Positions 8,686 through 19,287 of a stretch of 64,000 nt of DNA are shown piece by piece. The stretch is from Linepithema humile. Taxonomy: Eukaryota; Arthropoda; Insecta; Hymenoptera; Formicidae. Location of the stretch: assembly GCF_040581485.1 (NCBI RefSeq), contig NC_090128.1, forward strand, positions 14,136,001 through 14,200,000, given 5' to 3'. How positions within the stretch are numbered: the stretch's first letter is position 1; each line of letters begins with the position of its first letter. A program made the position numbers and the translations under genes. The notes beneath the pieces were generated by a model, which ran no database searches, was not told the DNA's origin, and worked only from the letters and a program-made list of their open reading frames with translations.

Positions 8686-9905
8686 CAACACCACCTATAT
8701 ACAAGGCCTCTCCACTGAAGTCATGACGTCATCACTAGTAGGCCATTTGTCGTTCAGTCTTGTAATGTAAAACGCGAATTTTTGAACAGTGTAGTGCGTT
8801 TTAGTAATAATTTTTTGTTGTGGATAGTTGCTGAATGCCTGTATTATTGAGGTAAGTCATAATTTTATTAATTTACCGAATTATAAACGTATTTAGAAAA
8901 CTGACAATAATAGGTTAGATTTGGATCATACTTCTTTATTATTGAAATTATGTATTTCTTTTATAGCAATGCCTTTCAAATGTTGTGTGCCAAATTGTAA
9001 TGGCAATTACAAAAATGGGCCAAAGGTTGCAACGTTTTCTTTTCCAAAAAATGAAGAAATAAAAAAAAAATGGTTACGTGCTATTTGTCGACAGAATTTT
9101 TGTCCTACAAATAGTTCTAAAGTAAGTTAATTCAATATATTTATAAATAAAATTAATATTATAAATAATATGTTAACGATCAATTTGTTAATTTATAAAT
9201 AATCTCAAGACAAAAATTTATGCATTACACTTGTTTTTACTCATCATCATGTTTTAGGTATGCGAATTACATTTTCACTCTTACGATATTGAACGAGAAA
9301 CGAGCCATTATAATGAAGCTAATGGGAAATTGTTAACTGCTCCATTGCGACATCCACGTTTAATTAAAAGTAAGTGTTTCAAAATAATTTCAAAAAATTC
9401 TACAGCTGCAATATTTTAATATTCTAATTGTATTTATCTCAATTACATGTTTATTGTTTTCATCAAGATAATACTTTAGTACAAGATAGTACTTTAGTTA
9501 TATTTATGAATTACAAGAATGAAATTACAAATATTAACACTTGGAATTCAATATTCCCCATAACGAGACAATGAAATAGTATTCCTTTTCTCATTGCATT
9601 TTTTGTTACAGACGCTGTTCCAAGTCAGTTGCTATACAATCCTCAATACTTAACAGAAAGTGAAGCACCTCATCGAGAAAGCCCAGCAAAGAAACGTTTA
9701 AAGATGGAGAATTTTTTGATCGAGCAAGCAATTGCAAGCAGCATAGAATCGAGAAAAACGTTTGATGAAAAAAACGGATTTTCTACGTTAGAAGAGTTGT
9801 ATGTGAAATTGAAGGATCGCATTGATATACACAAGTGGATAATTTCGCACAAAGACACTACTATTTATTTCTTTCATGTAGAAGATACATCATATCCAAA
9901 TGTTA
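8686..9905 (+). repeat. Left long terminal inverted repeat of the P-like element
   Basis: This 1220-bp arm includes the promoter side, THAP exon 1, exon 2 and the first 290 or so bp of exon 3 of the transposase. It is repeated inverted at 13110-14328 with only a few differences. Confidence 0.85.
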
Positions 9906-12900
9906 AATGTTGTGCACGAGTGTCGGAGAATTTCACCGTCACTTTATTTTATGGATCAAGGGAAGTTAAATATCTGAAGAAACTCAAATTTCCATTGGTA
10001 GTAAGCAATATCATTGAAATTGAAGATATTCTCGACCAAGCCTTAATATCATTGGAAGAAAAATATGAAGACTGTTCGGTGAAGGAGAATTTAAATATCT
10101 GTATCGATATTTTAAATTCATTGTCAACAACATTATCTGAACAAAAGCCGGTTATAGACTTTTTATTACAACAAATTAAACTGTTAGATATTTCGAAGAA
10201 AAATGCATTCAGATATTCATGGGAAACTACTTTGTTTTGTGGATTACTTCATTCAATTTCTCCACATGCTTACAAATTTCTTCGTAACTCTGGGCATTTA
10301 TTATTACCATCGTCAACTACTATAAAAAGAATTTGTAGTAATTTTTCAACTAATCCTCAATTAGAGCAAGATGAGTCAACTTTTCTGCATTACATTTCAT
10401 CGAAATTCAAACTACTTAATGCTGAGGATAAAACAGTTACATTGATGATGGACGAAATTCATATAAAACCGTATATGGACTATAAAGGCGGAAATATAGT
10501 GGGAAGAGCTTTTAACAGTACAGAGTGTGCAACGAGCGCTCATGTATTTATGATCAATAGTATGTTATTAACCTACAGAGATGTTGTGCATATTTTACCA
10601 GTAAAAACGCTCCAAGCATCAACCCTCCATGACTTCATTGCAAAAATTGTCATTGGTTTAGAAAATATTGGTTTTGAAGTATTAGCTGTTGTTTCTGACA
10701 ATAACGCAATCAATAAAAAGGCAATGTCTTTTTTTAGTAATCCACCGAAAATATCGAATGTGTACCGCAATCCTAAAGATTCCTCAAGACCTCTGTTTTA
10801 TGTTATTGATTCAGTACACATAATAAAAAACATTCGAAATAATTGGATAAATCAGAAACCACATCAGTATATGCAATATCCAGATTTTAATGAACAGAAA
10901 ATGAGACTTGCTTCATTCCAAAGTCTTAAAGATATGCACTCTACAGAAAAGGATAATTTGCTGCAATATGGGTACACGCTGTCTTTAAAATCCTTATATC
11001 CAACGTCAATCGAACGACAGAATGTCAAGTTGGCTTTACAAATTTTCAATACCAATGTTGTTATAGCGCTGCGTGAACTTGGCCCAAAAAAACATTTTGA
11101 ATATTTTGAAGATACTGCTGCATATATAGAGTTAATTTCTCAGTGGTGGGATATAGTAAATGTTAAAACCTTGCTAAAAGGAAAAAGACATAGGAATCAT
11201 TTTGAAGAGCCAATCACCAAAAATTCTGATCACATAAAATTTCTAAAAAATTTTTTGAATTGGTTAAACAGATGGAAAAATTGTGAAGGTGGTGGAAAAC
11301 TAACAAAAGAAACCCATTTCGCTTTATTTCAAACCACAGATGCTTTGATAAAGTTAGCCACTTACTGCTTGGATGAAAAACATTGGAGTTTTTTTTTGTG
11401 TGGAAAAATCCAAACTGATCGATTGGAAGAACGTTTTGGAATATACCGACAACAAGCTGGAGCACAATATCATATATCAGTTCGTCAAGTTTTTGAATCC
11501 GAAAGTAAGCTTCGTATGCAGAATACCGTGCCACTTCTTTTAAAGTCCAAAGTATATGGAGATATAGAAATGACTTCGACAGATATCTTGGACTTTGTGG
11601 AAAATATCGAAGATGAAGAGGAAGTTCAAAATTCTGGTTTTACATAATTTTCTTTTATATTAAATTTCGTAATATAAAAATTGCATTAAATTCAAAAATA
11701 TTTTTGGATTTATAGAAATTTGTAAAACAATATTTTTGTAAAAAAAAACTTTCTTTGATTCTATCGTTAAGATAAAAAGTATCGTATTTTGTAGAAAAAT
11801 TTAGAAATCTTATTTCACAAAAATGATCGTAATAAATAAAAAATAAAATTAATTGAAACTTCGAGCAACTGCATTTTTTATAAACTTTAAACAAATTTGT
11901 TTTCCTCATAACTGTATTTTCAAATTTCCTTCCAAGTTCCAATCATTATAATCATTTTTGTTCATTTGTGTATAATCATTTTGTTATTTCATTCTTATTT
12001 TCTTAATTCTATTGTTAATCATTATTTTCAAACATTTTAAATAAATCCAAAATATTTCAGAAGCTACCCAGATAGAACATTTTCATAATAATTGTGTTAA
12101 GATAATTCTACAATTTGATACTGCAATAGTTTTTATAATAATTACAAAATTAGTTTGTAAAATGTATTCAGCAATAATTGTGTTGGTAATTATGAAAGTG
12201 TCTAAGTAACAAAATCTAAAAAAATGAATTAATCACAACACAAAACATGTTTTTACACAAGATATGGATACATTAATTTTTTCAGATTTTTGACCACTTT
12301 CATAATTACTGGCACAATTGTGTTAGATGAATCTTACAGTTATTCAAGCATTTACTTTAGGCTTCAATTTTATAAAGATTGCTATATGTTTTAATAATTA
12401 ATTTTAAAATTAATAACTTCAAAATTTACATTTTGAATTATAACATATTTTATATTTTAAAATGAAACTAAAACTAATATTCTACATGTTTTTCTATCTG
12501 GATAGAAAACTATATTAATTTACAACATTTTTTAAAAACATGCATTGACATTTTAAATTGATTTTTTATTAGGAAATATACCCGTATTATTAAGAAATGC
12601 ATGTGTTATTGATGAAGAGGACCTTAACAATATCGAAGACGATACTTGGCCACTTCTTGTATATGTAGCAGGATACACTTCATATTCAGCGATTAAAAAA
12701 TTGAAATGCGAATACTGCAAAATTTTTTTAATTGGTGACAACATACATTTTTCAGCTTTAATAGCAGCAAACAATCGAGGAGGTTTATGTAATCCCAACG
12801 AAGACGTTATTACGTGTGCAGCATATACTTTCTTAATTGTCCAAAAATTACTAGAAAATGATCACGATTTTCTCGTACAAAAAAATCAACGTCAAATTGT

Positions 12901-13093
12901 CAAGACTCTAACATTCGAAACTATACGTGATTTGTATTTGGAACTTTTTTCAGGACACTGTTGTTCAAAGCATTCAGCTCAAATCTTAATTATAAAAATT
13001 ATACATACACTCTGTAACATCTTTTTAAATAATTATACAAAAAGACAAAATGATACCATAAAAAAAAAACAATGCCAGACTGCAAAAGAATGA
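8969..13093 (+). CDS. P-element-like THAP9-type transposase (four exons)
   Basis: Predicted exons: 8969-9121, 9258-9369, 9612-11636 and 12573-13093, joined by GT...AG introns; a 5'-UTR intron probably ends at 8966. Exons 1-2 encode a THAP zinc finger (C-x4-C at the start, then C-x-x-H in VCELHF, and an AVPSQ box), the DNA-binding domain of P-element and THAP9 transposases. Exon 3 carries the long RNase-H-like/GTP-binding body, with acidic candidates in MDEIH and VVSDNN. Exon 4 gives a C-terminal cysteine-bearing domain after VYVAGYTSYS. The exon 3 donor (GTTTTA) is weak and reading through gives an immediate stop, so alternative splicing is possible. The product moves the element by cut-and-paste. 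Confidence 0.8.
11637..12572. other. Last intron of the P-like transposase, with a hairpin
   Basis: A 936-bp AT-rich intron. It contains an imperfect inverted repeat (about 12170-12238 against 12262-12335, sharing GTAATTATGAAAGTG), possibly a small relic insertion. I see no coding content. Confidence 0.5.
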
Positions 13094-13109
13094 AATAAAC
13101 TAAAGCTGT

Positions 13110-14328
13110 TAACATTTGGATATGATGTATCTTCTACATGAAAGAAATAAATAGTAGTGTCTTTGTGCGAAATTATCCACTTGTGTATATCAATGCGATC
13201 CTTCAATTTCACATACAACTCTTCTAACGTAGAAAATCCGTTTTTTTCATCAAACGTTTTTCTCGATTCTATGCTGCTTGCAATTGCTTGCTCGATCAAA
13301 AAATTCTCCATCTTTAAACGTTTCTTTGCTGGGCTTTCTCGATGAGGTGCTTCACTTTCTGTTAAGTATTGAGGATTGTATAGCAACTGACTTGGAACAG
13401 CGTCTGTAACAAAAAATGCAATGAGAAAAGGAATACTATTTCATTGTCTCGTTATGGGGAATATTGAATTCCAAGTGTTAATATTTGTAATTTCATTCTT
13501 GTAATTCATAAATATAACTAAAGTACTATCTTGTACTAAAGTATTATCTTGATGAAAACAATAAACATGTAATTGAGATAAATACAATTAGAATATTAAA
13601 ATATTGCAGCTGTAGAATTTTTTGAAATTATTTTGAAACACTTACTTTTAATTAAACGTGGATGTCGCAATGGAGCAGTTAACAATTTCCCATTAGCTTC
13701 ATTATAATGGCTCGTTTCTCGTTCAATATCGTAAGAGTGAAAATGTAATTCGCATACCTAAAACATGATGATGAGTAAAAACAAGTGTAATGCATAAATT
13801 TTTGTCTTGAGATTATTTATAAATTAACAAATTGATCGTTAACATATTATTTATAATATTAATTTTATTTATAAATATATTGAATTAACTTACTTTAGAA
13901 CTATTTGTAGGACAAAAATTCTGTCGACAAATAGCACGTAACCATTTTTTTTTATTTCTTCATTTTTTGGAAAAGAAAACGTTGCAACCTTTGGCCCATT
14001 TTTGTAATTGCCATTACAATTTGGCACACAACATTTGAAAGGCATTGCTATAAAAGAAATACATAATTTCAATAATAAAGAAGTATGATCCAAATCTAAC
14101 CTATTATTGTCAGTTTTCTAAATACGTTTATAATTCGGTAAATTAATAAAATTATGACTTACCTCAATAATACAGGCATTCAGCAACTATCCACAACAAA
14201 AAATTATTACTAAAACGCACTACACTGTTCAAAAATTCGCGTTTTACATTACAAGACTGAACGACAAATGGCCTACTAGTGATGACGTCATGACTTCAGT
14301 GGAGAGGCCTTGTATATAGGTGGTGTTG
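13110..14328 (-). repeat. Right long terminal inverted repeat of the P-like element (duplicated THAP exons)
   Basis: An inverted copy of 8686-9905 starting 16 bp after the transposase stop. It carries a second, promoter-linked copy of exons 1-2 and the start of exon 3 on the minus strand. In this copy the lysine codon run of the THAP exon has one fewer A (near 13950), which changes the frame, so it cannot encode an intact THAP domain as written. Confidence 0.85.
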
Positions 14329-14335
14329 GTTTAGG
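14329..14335. repeat. Right target-site duplication (GTTTAGG) of the P-like element
   Basis: Identical to 8679-8685 directly outside the left terminus. It joins the two halves of the 2.3-kb host element. Confidence 0.7.
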
Positions 14336-14635
14336 ACTTGCGACGGGTCAGCGACTGGAAGAGTCGTTTTTACTCCGTCAACAAGTCAACCGCTCGTGGT
14401 TCCCTTTTTGGGTCAAGGAATTGAATCCCTATTACCCGGGGCGGAACCTTTGTGCGCAATTTGAGAGGGAAGGTGTGAGGGGGGTGACGAACGAGGAGGG
14501 TGTGGTTAAATGAAAAAGAACAAAAGTTTAATTTATTAAAGACAACATTTTAATTTGATTGAATTTATAATTAGGATACAAAACTTAATTCTTAATTGCA
14601 GGTGCTAATAATTTTATTTGTGTATTCTTTACAAA

Positions 14636-14660
14636 TGTGTGTGTGTGTGTGTGTGTATGT
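14636..14660. repeat. (TG)n microsatellite
   Basis: About ten TG units interrupted once, just downstream (minus strand) of the 14664-15263 frame; no function is evident. Confidence 0.7.
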
Positions 14661-14663
14661 GGA

Positions 14664-15263
14664 TTATTCCTCAGGGGAAAGGACTAGATTTAAGAAATCA
14701 AACCCTGTAAATTCAGGGTTAGGAAGATGCGGAGGAGGCTCGACGTATTCAATGGTGGTGGCTTCGGAGTTGACGGATATGTTGTCAAACTCCGGATCGT
14801 TATGTGGGAGTTCCTCCAGTTGAGCCTCTGCTGCAGGAGGGTGGAAACGGACAGGCGAAGGGGGTCTGTAGTCCAGGAGCTCTTCAAGGATCGGAGAGAT
14901 GGACCTGGGGGTAGGAAGTGGTGAAAGGTCAAGAAAGGGTTGAGGAGATTGTTGAGGAGATTGTTGAGGAGATTGTTGAGGAGATTGTTGAGGAGATTGT
15001 TGAGGAGATTGTTGAGGAGATTCCTGAGGAATCGATGGTGATACGGGAGGTGGGTCGGTTTGAGTGTGTGTGGTTATACGAGAGTTACTACGTGGGGTGT
15101 GTCGCCTAATTCTAACGGGTCTCACGGTGACCCTCGCCGCGTATCTAAGGTATGGTGGGAGGAATATAGCTATGCAGAGAGCGAATGCTGAAAGGTCCGA
15201 GCGATTCCGCCGATGGTTGAGTCGCGGCAAATTTTTAGTTCTCACTGATAAATAGCACAACAA
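14664..15263 (-). CDS. Proline/glutamine/serine-repeat ORF inside the 2.3-kb element
   Basis: 199 residues on the minus strand. There is a hydrophobic stretch near 26-40, then a basic region, then a run of SPQQ tetrapeptides produced by a 12-bp minisatellite, then a proline/glutamate-rich tail. An upstream minus-strand GTAAGT-like donor near 15330 and an AATAAA near 14615 look like parts of a transcription unit. I recognise no family; it may be an accessory ORF of a retroelement LTR, or chance coding. Confidence 0.35.
   Translation of the reverse strand: MLCYLSVRTKNLPRLNHRRNRSDLSAFALCIAIFLPPYLRYAARVTVRPVRIRRHTPRSNSRITTHTQTDPPPVSPSIPQESPQQSPQQSPQQSPQQSPQQSPQQSPQPFLDLSPLPTPRSISPILEELLDYRPPSPVRFHPPAAEAQLEELPHNDPEFDNISVNSEATTIEYVEPPPHLPNPEFTGFDFLNLVLSPEE
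14942..15025. repeat. 12-bp minisatellite (unit GAGGAGATTGTT)
   Basis: Six perfect tandem units (14942-15013) and one variant. On the minus strand it codes for repeated QQSP tetrapeptides in the ORF above. Confidence 0.9.
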
Positions 15264-16555
15264 AGTTTATAGGGACGGAGCACAAAATAATAATAAAGAG
15301 AGGAAAAATAAAACAAATGAACTAACTTACTCGTTACAGGATACTTTCGGATTGAGTTGAATGTGTACGGTGGTTTTGAGCAGGCGCCCCGTTGAGGGAT
15401 GGTGTGTAGGCGTCGGACCCTTTTGTCAACGTGTGAGCACCCTGCTGCTGGATGGTGTCGTCAGGGTGATGAACCCTCTACTTGGTCGTGACAAAGTATC
15501 GACCTTTTTTATTTCGCGGCCAGAACTACTCGGAAAACTGTCTTAAGGACTTGGCAAAACTTGCTTGATAACTGAGTGACTAATTGGGTTTAATTGCGCT
15601 TGGAGCCACCAAAACACGGGTTTTTATACCCTTTCCTTGGGGTAGATCCATTTGGAAAATCTTAGGTTTTTGAAGCGGGGATCGAATAGGAATTAGTCTT
15701 GTGAGAAGATTTTTAATGTGGGGGAGGATGGCGTCATTTTTAACTAATAGGATTAGGTTTAGGTAATTAAGTTATTTGGAATGGGGGTAGGAAGAAAGGG
15801 GCCCTAACGAATAAGGAATAGCGTCGTTTCGGGTCCATATGCGATGAGGGTAGGTTTTTGAGGTGGCGTAACCCGGTTGGTGTTAATTAGTATAGGTGGG
15901 GTGCATCTCAGTGTCTTAAGATCTAGGTGGGCGTAGTCTTTAGACCGTACGACGGAATGAAGGGTGGTCTATAGAGGTGCTTGCCCCGATTCCCGGCTTT
16001 CGGATTGGAGGGTTGAGAATCGGTATATGAGTTCGCGAGGCCTTGGGTCACTGATCTAATAAATTTGATAGTTTACGACTGTCGCGTGGCCCTGGGGTCG
16101 CGTGGAGAGTGCGATTAATGCATCTCGGTTTCCCAGACCTACTGAACACGTGCACCGTATCAGGTGTCATGCCTTCTAGGCGTGCGACTGTGGTCATTAC
16201 CCGATCGTCACTCGGTAAAATCCTATCTATTAGGGTTCCCGTAGGCAGAATCCAAGTATATGGCTAGCTAGTGCCAGTTTTTATTTCCTACTTTAAACAT
16301 CTGGAGTCGACTAAAGACTCCGGTTACCGCAAGTTTTGACTTTTATGATTTTTCTGACGACGATAGGCACGCTGACCGACCAAGGTATTTTCAAATATCT
16401 ATCCCCCTTGCTATTTTTCTCTGTGAGAAAGTTCGAGCTCATGGTGTCTCGTGAGAAAAACAGCTCTGGCGTTATAATATTCTTTAAAAGTTTTTTGTTG
16501 GTCCCGTGTTTACTAGGTCTGGTATTTAATAAAAAGAAAAGAATCGTGAAGTCTG
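15264..16555. other. Non-coding remainder of the 2.3-kb element
   Basis: A GC-balanced stretch, unlike viral DNA, with no long frame or domain I can support. It ends in the inverted terminus at 16556-16569. Confidence 0.5.
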
Positions 16556-16569
16556 ATCAGGACGTAACA

Positions 16570-17835
16570 AAACTTTTCTGATAGTATTTGATTTTTAGAT
16601 ACAATATACCAATCAATTTTATCTTTAAATTCTTTCATGAAAGTCTCTGATAACCTTTGATACTTAGATATATATTTCCACTCAACGTAATCTTTAAATC
16701 TTCTTATGAAATTTTCGGATAATATGCGGTATCTAGATATTATATTCCACGAGAATTTATCAGAAAAGCTTTCAATTATACTTGGAGATAATTTCACATA
16801 TCTACACATGTATTCCCAATCCATTTTATCGTAAAATTCTAAAATTATTCTATCGGATAAGTTTATATTTCTAATTAGTTGTTTCCATGATATTTTATCA
16901 TGAACTTTACATATAAAATCTTCTGATATGTTTTTTGTCTGATATTGGCATAGATTATCCCAATTTAGTTCATTTCTAAATTCAAAAATGAAGTCGTTTG
17001 ACAACGTTTGGTATCTAGATACTAAATCCCAACTGATATATTTTTTAATAAAGTTCTCTGACATTATCTGATATTTAGATATACATTTCCACAATACACA
17101 TCCTTTAAATTCGCGTATGAAATCTTCTGATAATTTATGATATTTAGAAATATTCTTCCAATCTATATTACTTTTAAATTTTTTTATAAAATTTTCTGAT
17201 AGTTTTTGGAATTTAGATATATCTTTCCAACATATTTCGTTTTTAAATTCTTCCATGAAATCTTCTGACAATGTCTGAGATTCCGATATATACTTCCATT
17301 CAATCTTATGTACAAATTCTCTTATTATGTTTTCAGATAAACTCTGACATTTGCATAGACTATACCAATCTAATTTATTTTCGTATTTTCTTATAGTATC
17401 GTCATTTAACCTTTGGAATTGAGACACAACAGTCCATATGTGATCTGTAAAATAATGAGAAATTTCGTTTATGATATTGCTAACGTCTTGATACTTTACT
17501 GCAAAACATATATTATTTTCGTCTAAAATTAATTTTAGAGTTTTATCATTCATTTTGTTATAAATAATAACTAGTTGTATATTAAGTTCATCGATGAATT
17601 CTATAATAAATTCATCCTGTAACATTCCCGTTTGCGTAATACGGTTCCAATTGAAACTGTTTCGTTTTAATCTTATATAGTCTGTAACGCTTAATCTGAA
17701 ATAATCTATACTATAAAGACTTAATAAATCTGTGTATTTTAACTTATTATATATGTTAGAATATATGATATGATTGCTCATTACCTGTTCCATTTTAATA
17801 TTGTTTGTTGTTATGATATTGTTACATTTGCGCAT
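16570..17835 (-). pseudogene. Tryptophan-repeat family protein, 3' end separated by the 8-kb insertion
   Basis: About 420 viral codons from the ATG at 17833-17835 to the insertion point. After an N-terminal domain of about 125 residues come some 13 degenerate repeats of about 22-23 residues with the core W-x-x-I-S-x-x-Q-x-L-S-E-x-F-I-x-x-F. This matches the tryptophan-repeat gene family described in insect poxviruses, whose function is unknown; a repeat-protein interaction scaffold is my inference. The last residues before the stop at 16513 come from the inserted element. One more repeat lies in phase at 8531-8592 on the other side. Confidence 0.8.
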
Positions 17836-17900
17836 AAATATTCAAATTTAACATTTATTTATTATTGTAATGTATTTTTTCTAAAAAGATAACCATATTA

Positions 17901-18983
17901 TTAAGGAAATTGAAATATTTTATCATTAAATTCATTAAGGAATTCTTTAGAAAATTTATTGTTAGTATAAGATATAAATGTTTTTAGATTTGCGGAAAAA
18001 TCTGTAGACGTATTCATTCTCCTGGATTTAAATATACATATCCAATTAATTTTATCCTTAAATTCTCTGATAAAATCCTCTGATAATTCTTGGTATTCAG
18101 ATATATAATCCCAATCCACTCTGTCCTCGAACTCTCGGATGAAATCCTCAGATAGTTTTTGGTATTCTGATATTAATTCCCAATCAACTTCGTCCTCGAA
18201 TTCTCTGATGAAATCCTCAGATAGTTTTTGGTATACAGATATATAATCAAGATTAATCTTGTTCTTAAAATTTACAACAAAATCTTCTGATAGTTTTTGA
18301 TATCTAGATATTGATTTCCAGTCAACTTTGTCACAAAATTCTCTAATGAAATTCTCCGATAGTTTTTGATGTCTAGATGTACGTTCCCAATCGACTCTGT
18401 CGTTAAATTCTCTAATGAAATTCTCCGATAGCTTTTGATGCATAGATACGAGGTTCCAATCGACTCTGTTCTCGAACTCTCTGATGAAATCCTCCGATAA
18501 TTCTTGGTATTCTGATATACATTTCCAATCTACAGTATCATTAAATTCTCTGATAAAATTTTCTGATAAATTTTGGTATTTAAATGTTAGTTCCCAATCG
18601 ACTCTGTCGTTAAATTCTCTGATAAAATCTTCCGATAATTTTTGGCGTTTAGATATAAACGTCCAATATACTTTATGATTAAATATATTTTCGAATTCTC
18701 TGATAAAATTTTCTGATAATGTCTGATGTTTTACTATATATGTCCAATTTACTTTATTATTAAATTTTCTAATCATATTTTCTGTAAGATTTTGATATAT
18801 AGATATAAGATCCCAATCTAACTGATCTTGAAATCCTTTGATAAATTGTTCTTGTAGTTTTATATATTTAGATATATATTTCCAGTCTATTATTGTAGAT
18901 ATAATGTATTTTTCTATATATTTTCTTAAGTAAGGTATATTGTAAAATTCAACTATTTCTTGCATTTTTAGTTTTTCGCACAT
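17901..18983 (-). CDS. Tryptophan-repeat family protein, 360 aa
   Basis: A second, intact member, 65 bp upstream of the first on the same strand. A short N-terminal region (about 30 residues) is followed by about 12 copies of a 23-residue unit, most regular between residues 115 and 300 (L-S-E-D-F-I-R-E-F-x-D-x-V-D-W-x-x-I-S-x-Y-Q-x). Adjacent units are very similar at DNA level, so expansion by recombination is likely. The short C-terminus has no repeat. Tandem paralogues are typical of this insect-poxvirus family. Confidence 0.8.
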   Translation of the reverse strand: MCEKLKMQEIVEFYNIPYLRKYIEKYIISTIIDWKYISKYIKLQEQFIKGFQDQLDWDLISIYQNLTENMIRKFNNKVNWTYIVKHQTLSENFIREFENIFNHKVYWTFISKRQKLSEDFIREFNDRVDWELTFKYQNLSENFIREFNDTVDWKCISEYQELSEDFIREFENRVDWNLVSMHQKLSENFIREFNDRVDWERTSRHQKLSENFIREFCDKVDWKSISRYQKLSEDFVVNFKNKINLDYISVYQKLSEDFIREFEDEVDWELISEYQKLSEDFIREFEDRVDWDYISEYQELSEDFIREFKDKINWICIFKSRRMNTSTDFSANLKTFISYTNNKFSKEFLNEFNDKIFQFP

Positions 18984-19115
18984 TACAATAATATGTCAAG
19001 TTTACTATCAAAAAAGTTGATTATTAAATTTAATAATTTAATATTAAAGATTATGTTGTTTTATTTTAATATCATTAACATATATTTAAAAGAATTTTCA
19101 ATATACAATGGAAAA

Positions 19116-19280
19116 TTATAACTCGATATCACTCGATGTATGTATGTTGTCTGAATTTATGATTTTATCTATTTGTTTAATAAACTCGTCGTTTGTGTTT
19201 AGAGATCTAAATTTGAAATAAAATACTAACAATCCCAAAGTAAAACATATTAAAACTAAAACAAATAATATAATAGTCAT
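19116..19280 (-). CDS. Small membrane protein, 54 aa
   Basis: Starts at the ATG at 19278-19280 and ends at 19116. The first 22 residues form a hydrophobic helix (I/L/V/F-rich with one Cys and one Gly), followed by K-x-R and an acidic tail ending DIEL. Size and layout resemble the very small one-helix components of poxvirus virion membranes. Its start shares a palindromic late-promoter motif with the divergent gene at 19285. I cannot name a family. Confidence 0.55.
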   Translation of the reverse strand: MTIILFVLVLICFTLGLLVFYFKFRSLNTNDEFIKQIDKIINSDNIHTSSDIEL

Positions 19281-19287
19281 TTAAATG
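19278..19287. promoter_or_regulatory. Bidirectional overlapping start/late promoter CATTTAAATG
   Basis: A 10-bp perfect palindrome containing both divergent start codons. Read on the minus strand it gives TAAATG for the 54-aa gene; on the plus strand it gives TTTAAATG for the 273-aa gene. Both genes therefore use a late-promoter core that includes the other gene's start codon. Confidence 0.6.

Larger units (their letters stand above)
8686..14328 (+). mobile_element. P-like (THAP-type) DNA transposon with 1.2-kb terminal inverted repeats
   Basis: Termini CAACACCACCTATATACAAG are exactly inverted at the two ends, flanked by a 7-bp duplication GTTTAGG (8679-8685 and 14329-14335); canonical P elements make 8 bp. 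Inside is a spliced THAP transposase gene. The terminal repeats are about 1.22 kb, far beyond the few tens of bp usual for P elements. It is nested inside the 8593-16569 element. The complete transposase frame and near-perfect arms suggest recent activity. Confidence 0.85.
8593..16569. mobile_element. TG...CA-ended element with 14-bp inverted termini, split by a P-like transposon
   Basis: The ends are perfect inverted repeats TGTTACGTCCTGAT (8593-8606 and, inverted, 16556-16569), flanked by AAAC on both sides. Without the nested P-like element and its duplication it is about 2.3 kb. TG...CA ends and a 4-bp duplication fit a large solo LTR of a retrotransposon; a DNA transposon is the alternative. 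It is clearly GC-richer than the surrounding viral DNA and carries a minus-strand frame (14664-15263) with a candidate splice donor upstream near 15330. It truncates a viral tryptophan-repeat gene. Confidence 0.7.

Noticed and set aside
14941..15025. CRISPR-like array
   Set aside because: Contiguous 12-bp minisatellite without spacers; eukaryotic context.
16336..16581. 81-aa plus-strand ORF crossing the element's right end
   Set aside because: Crosses a transposon boundary; no motif.
18484..18678. 64-aa repeat ORF on the plus strand
   Set aside because: Antisense shadow of the tryptophan repeats.
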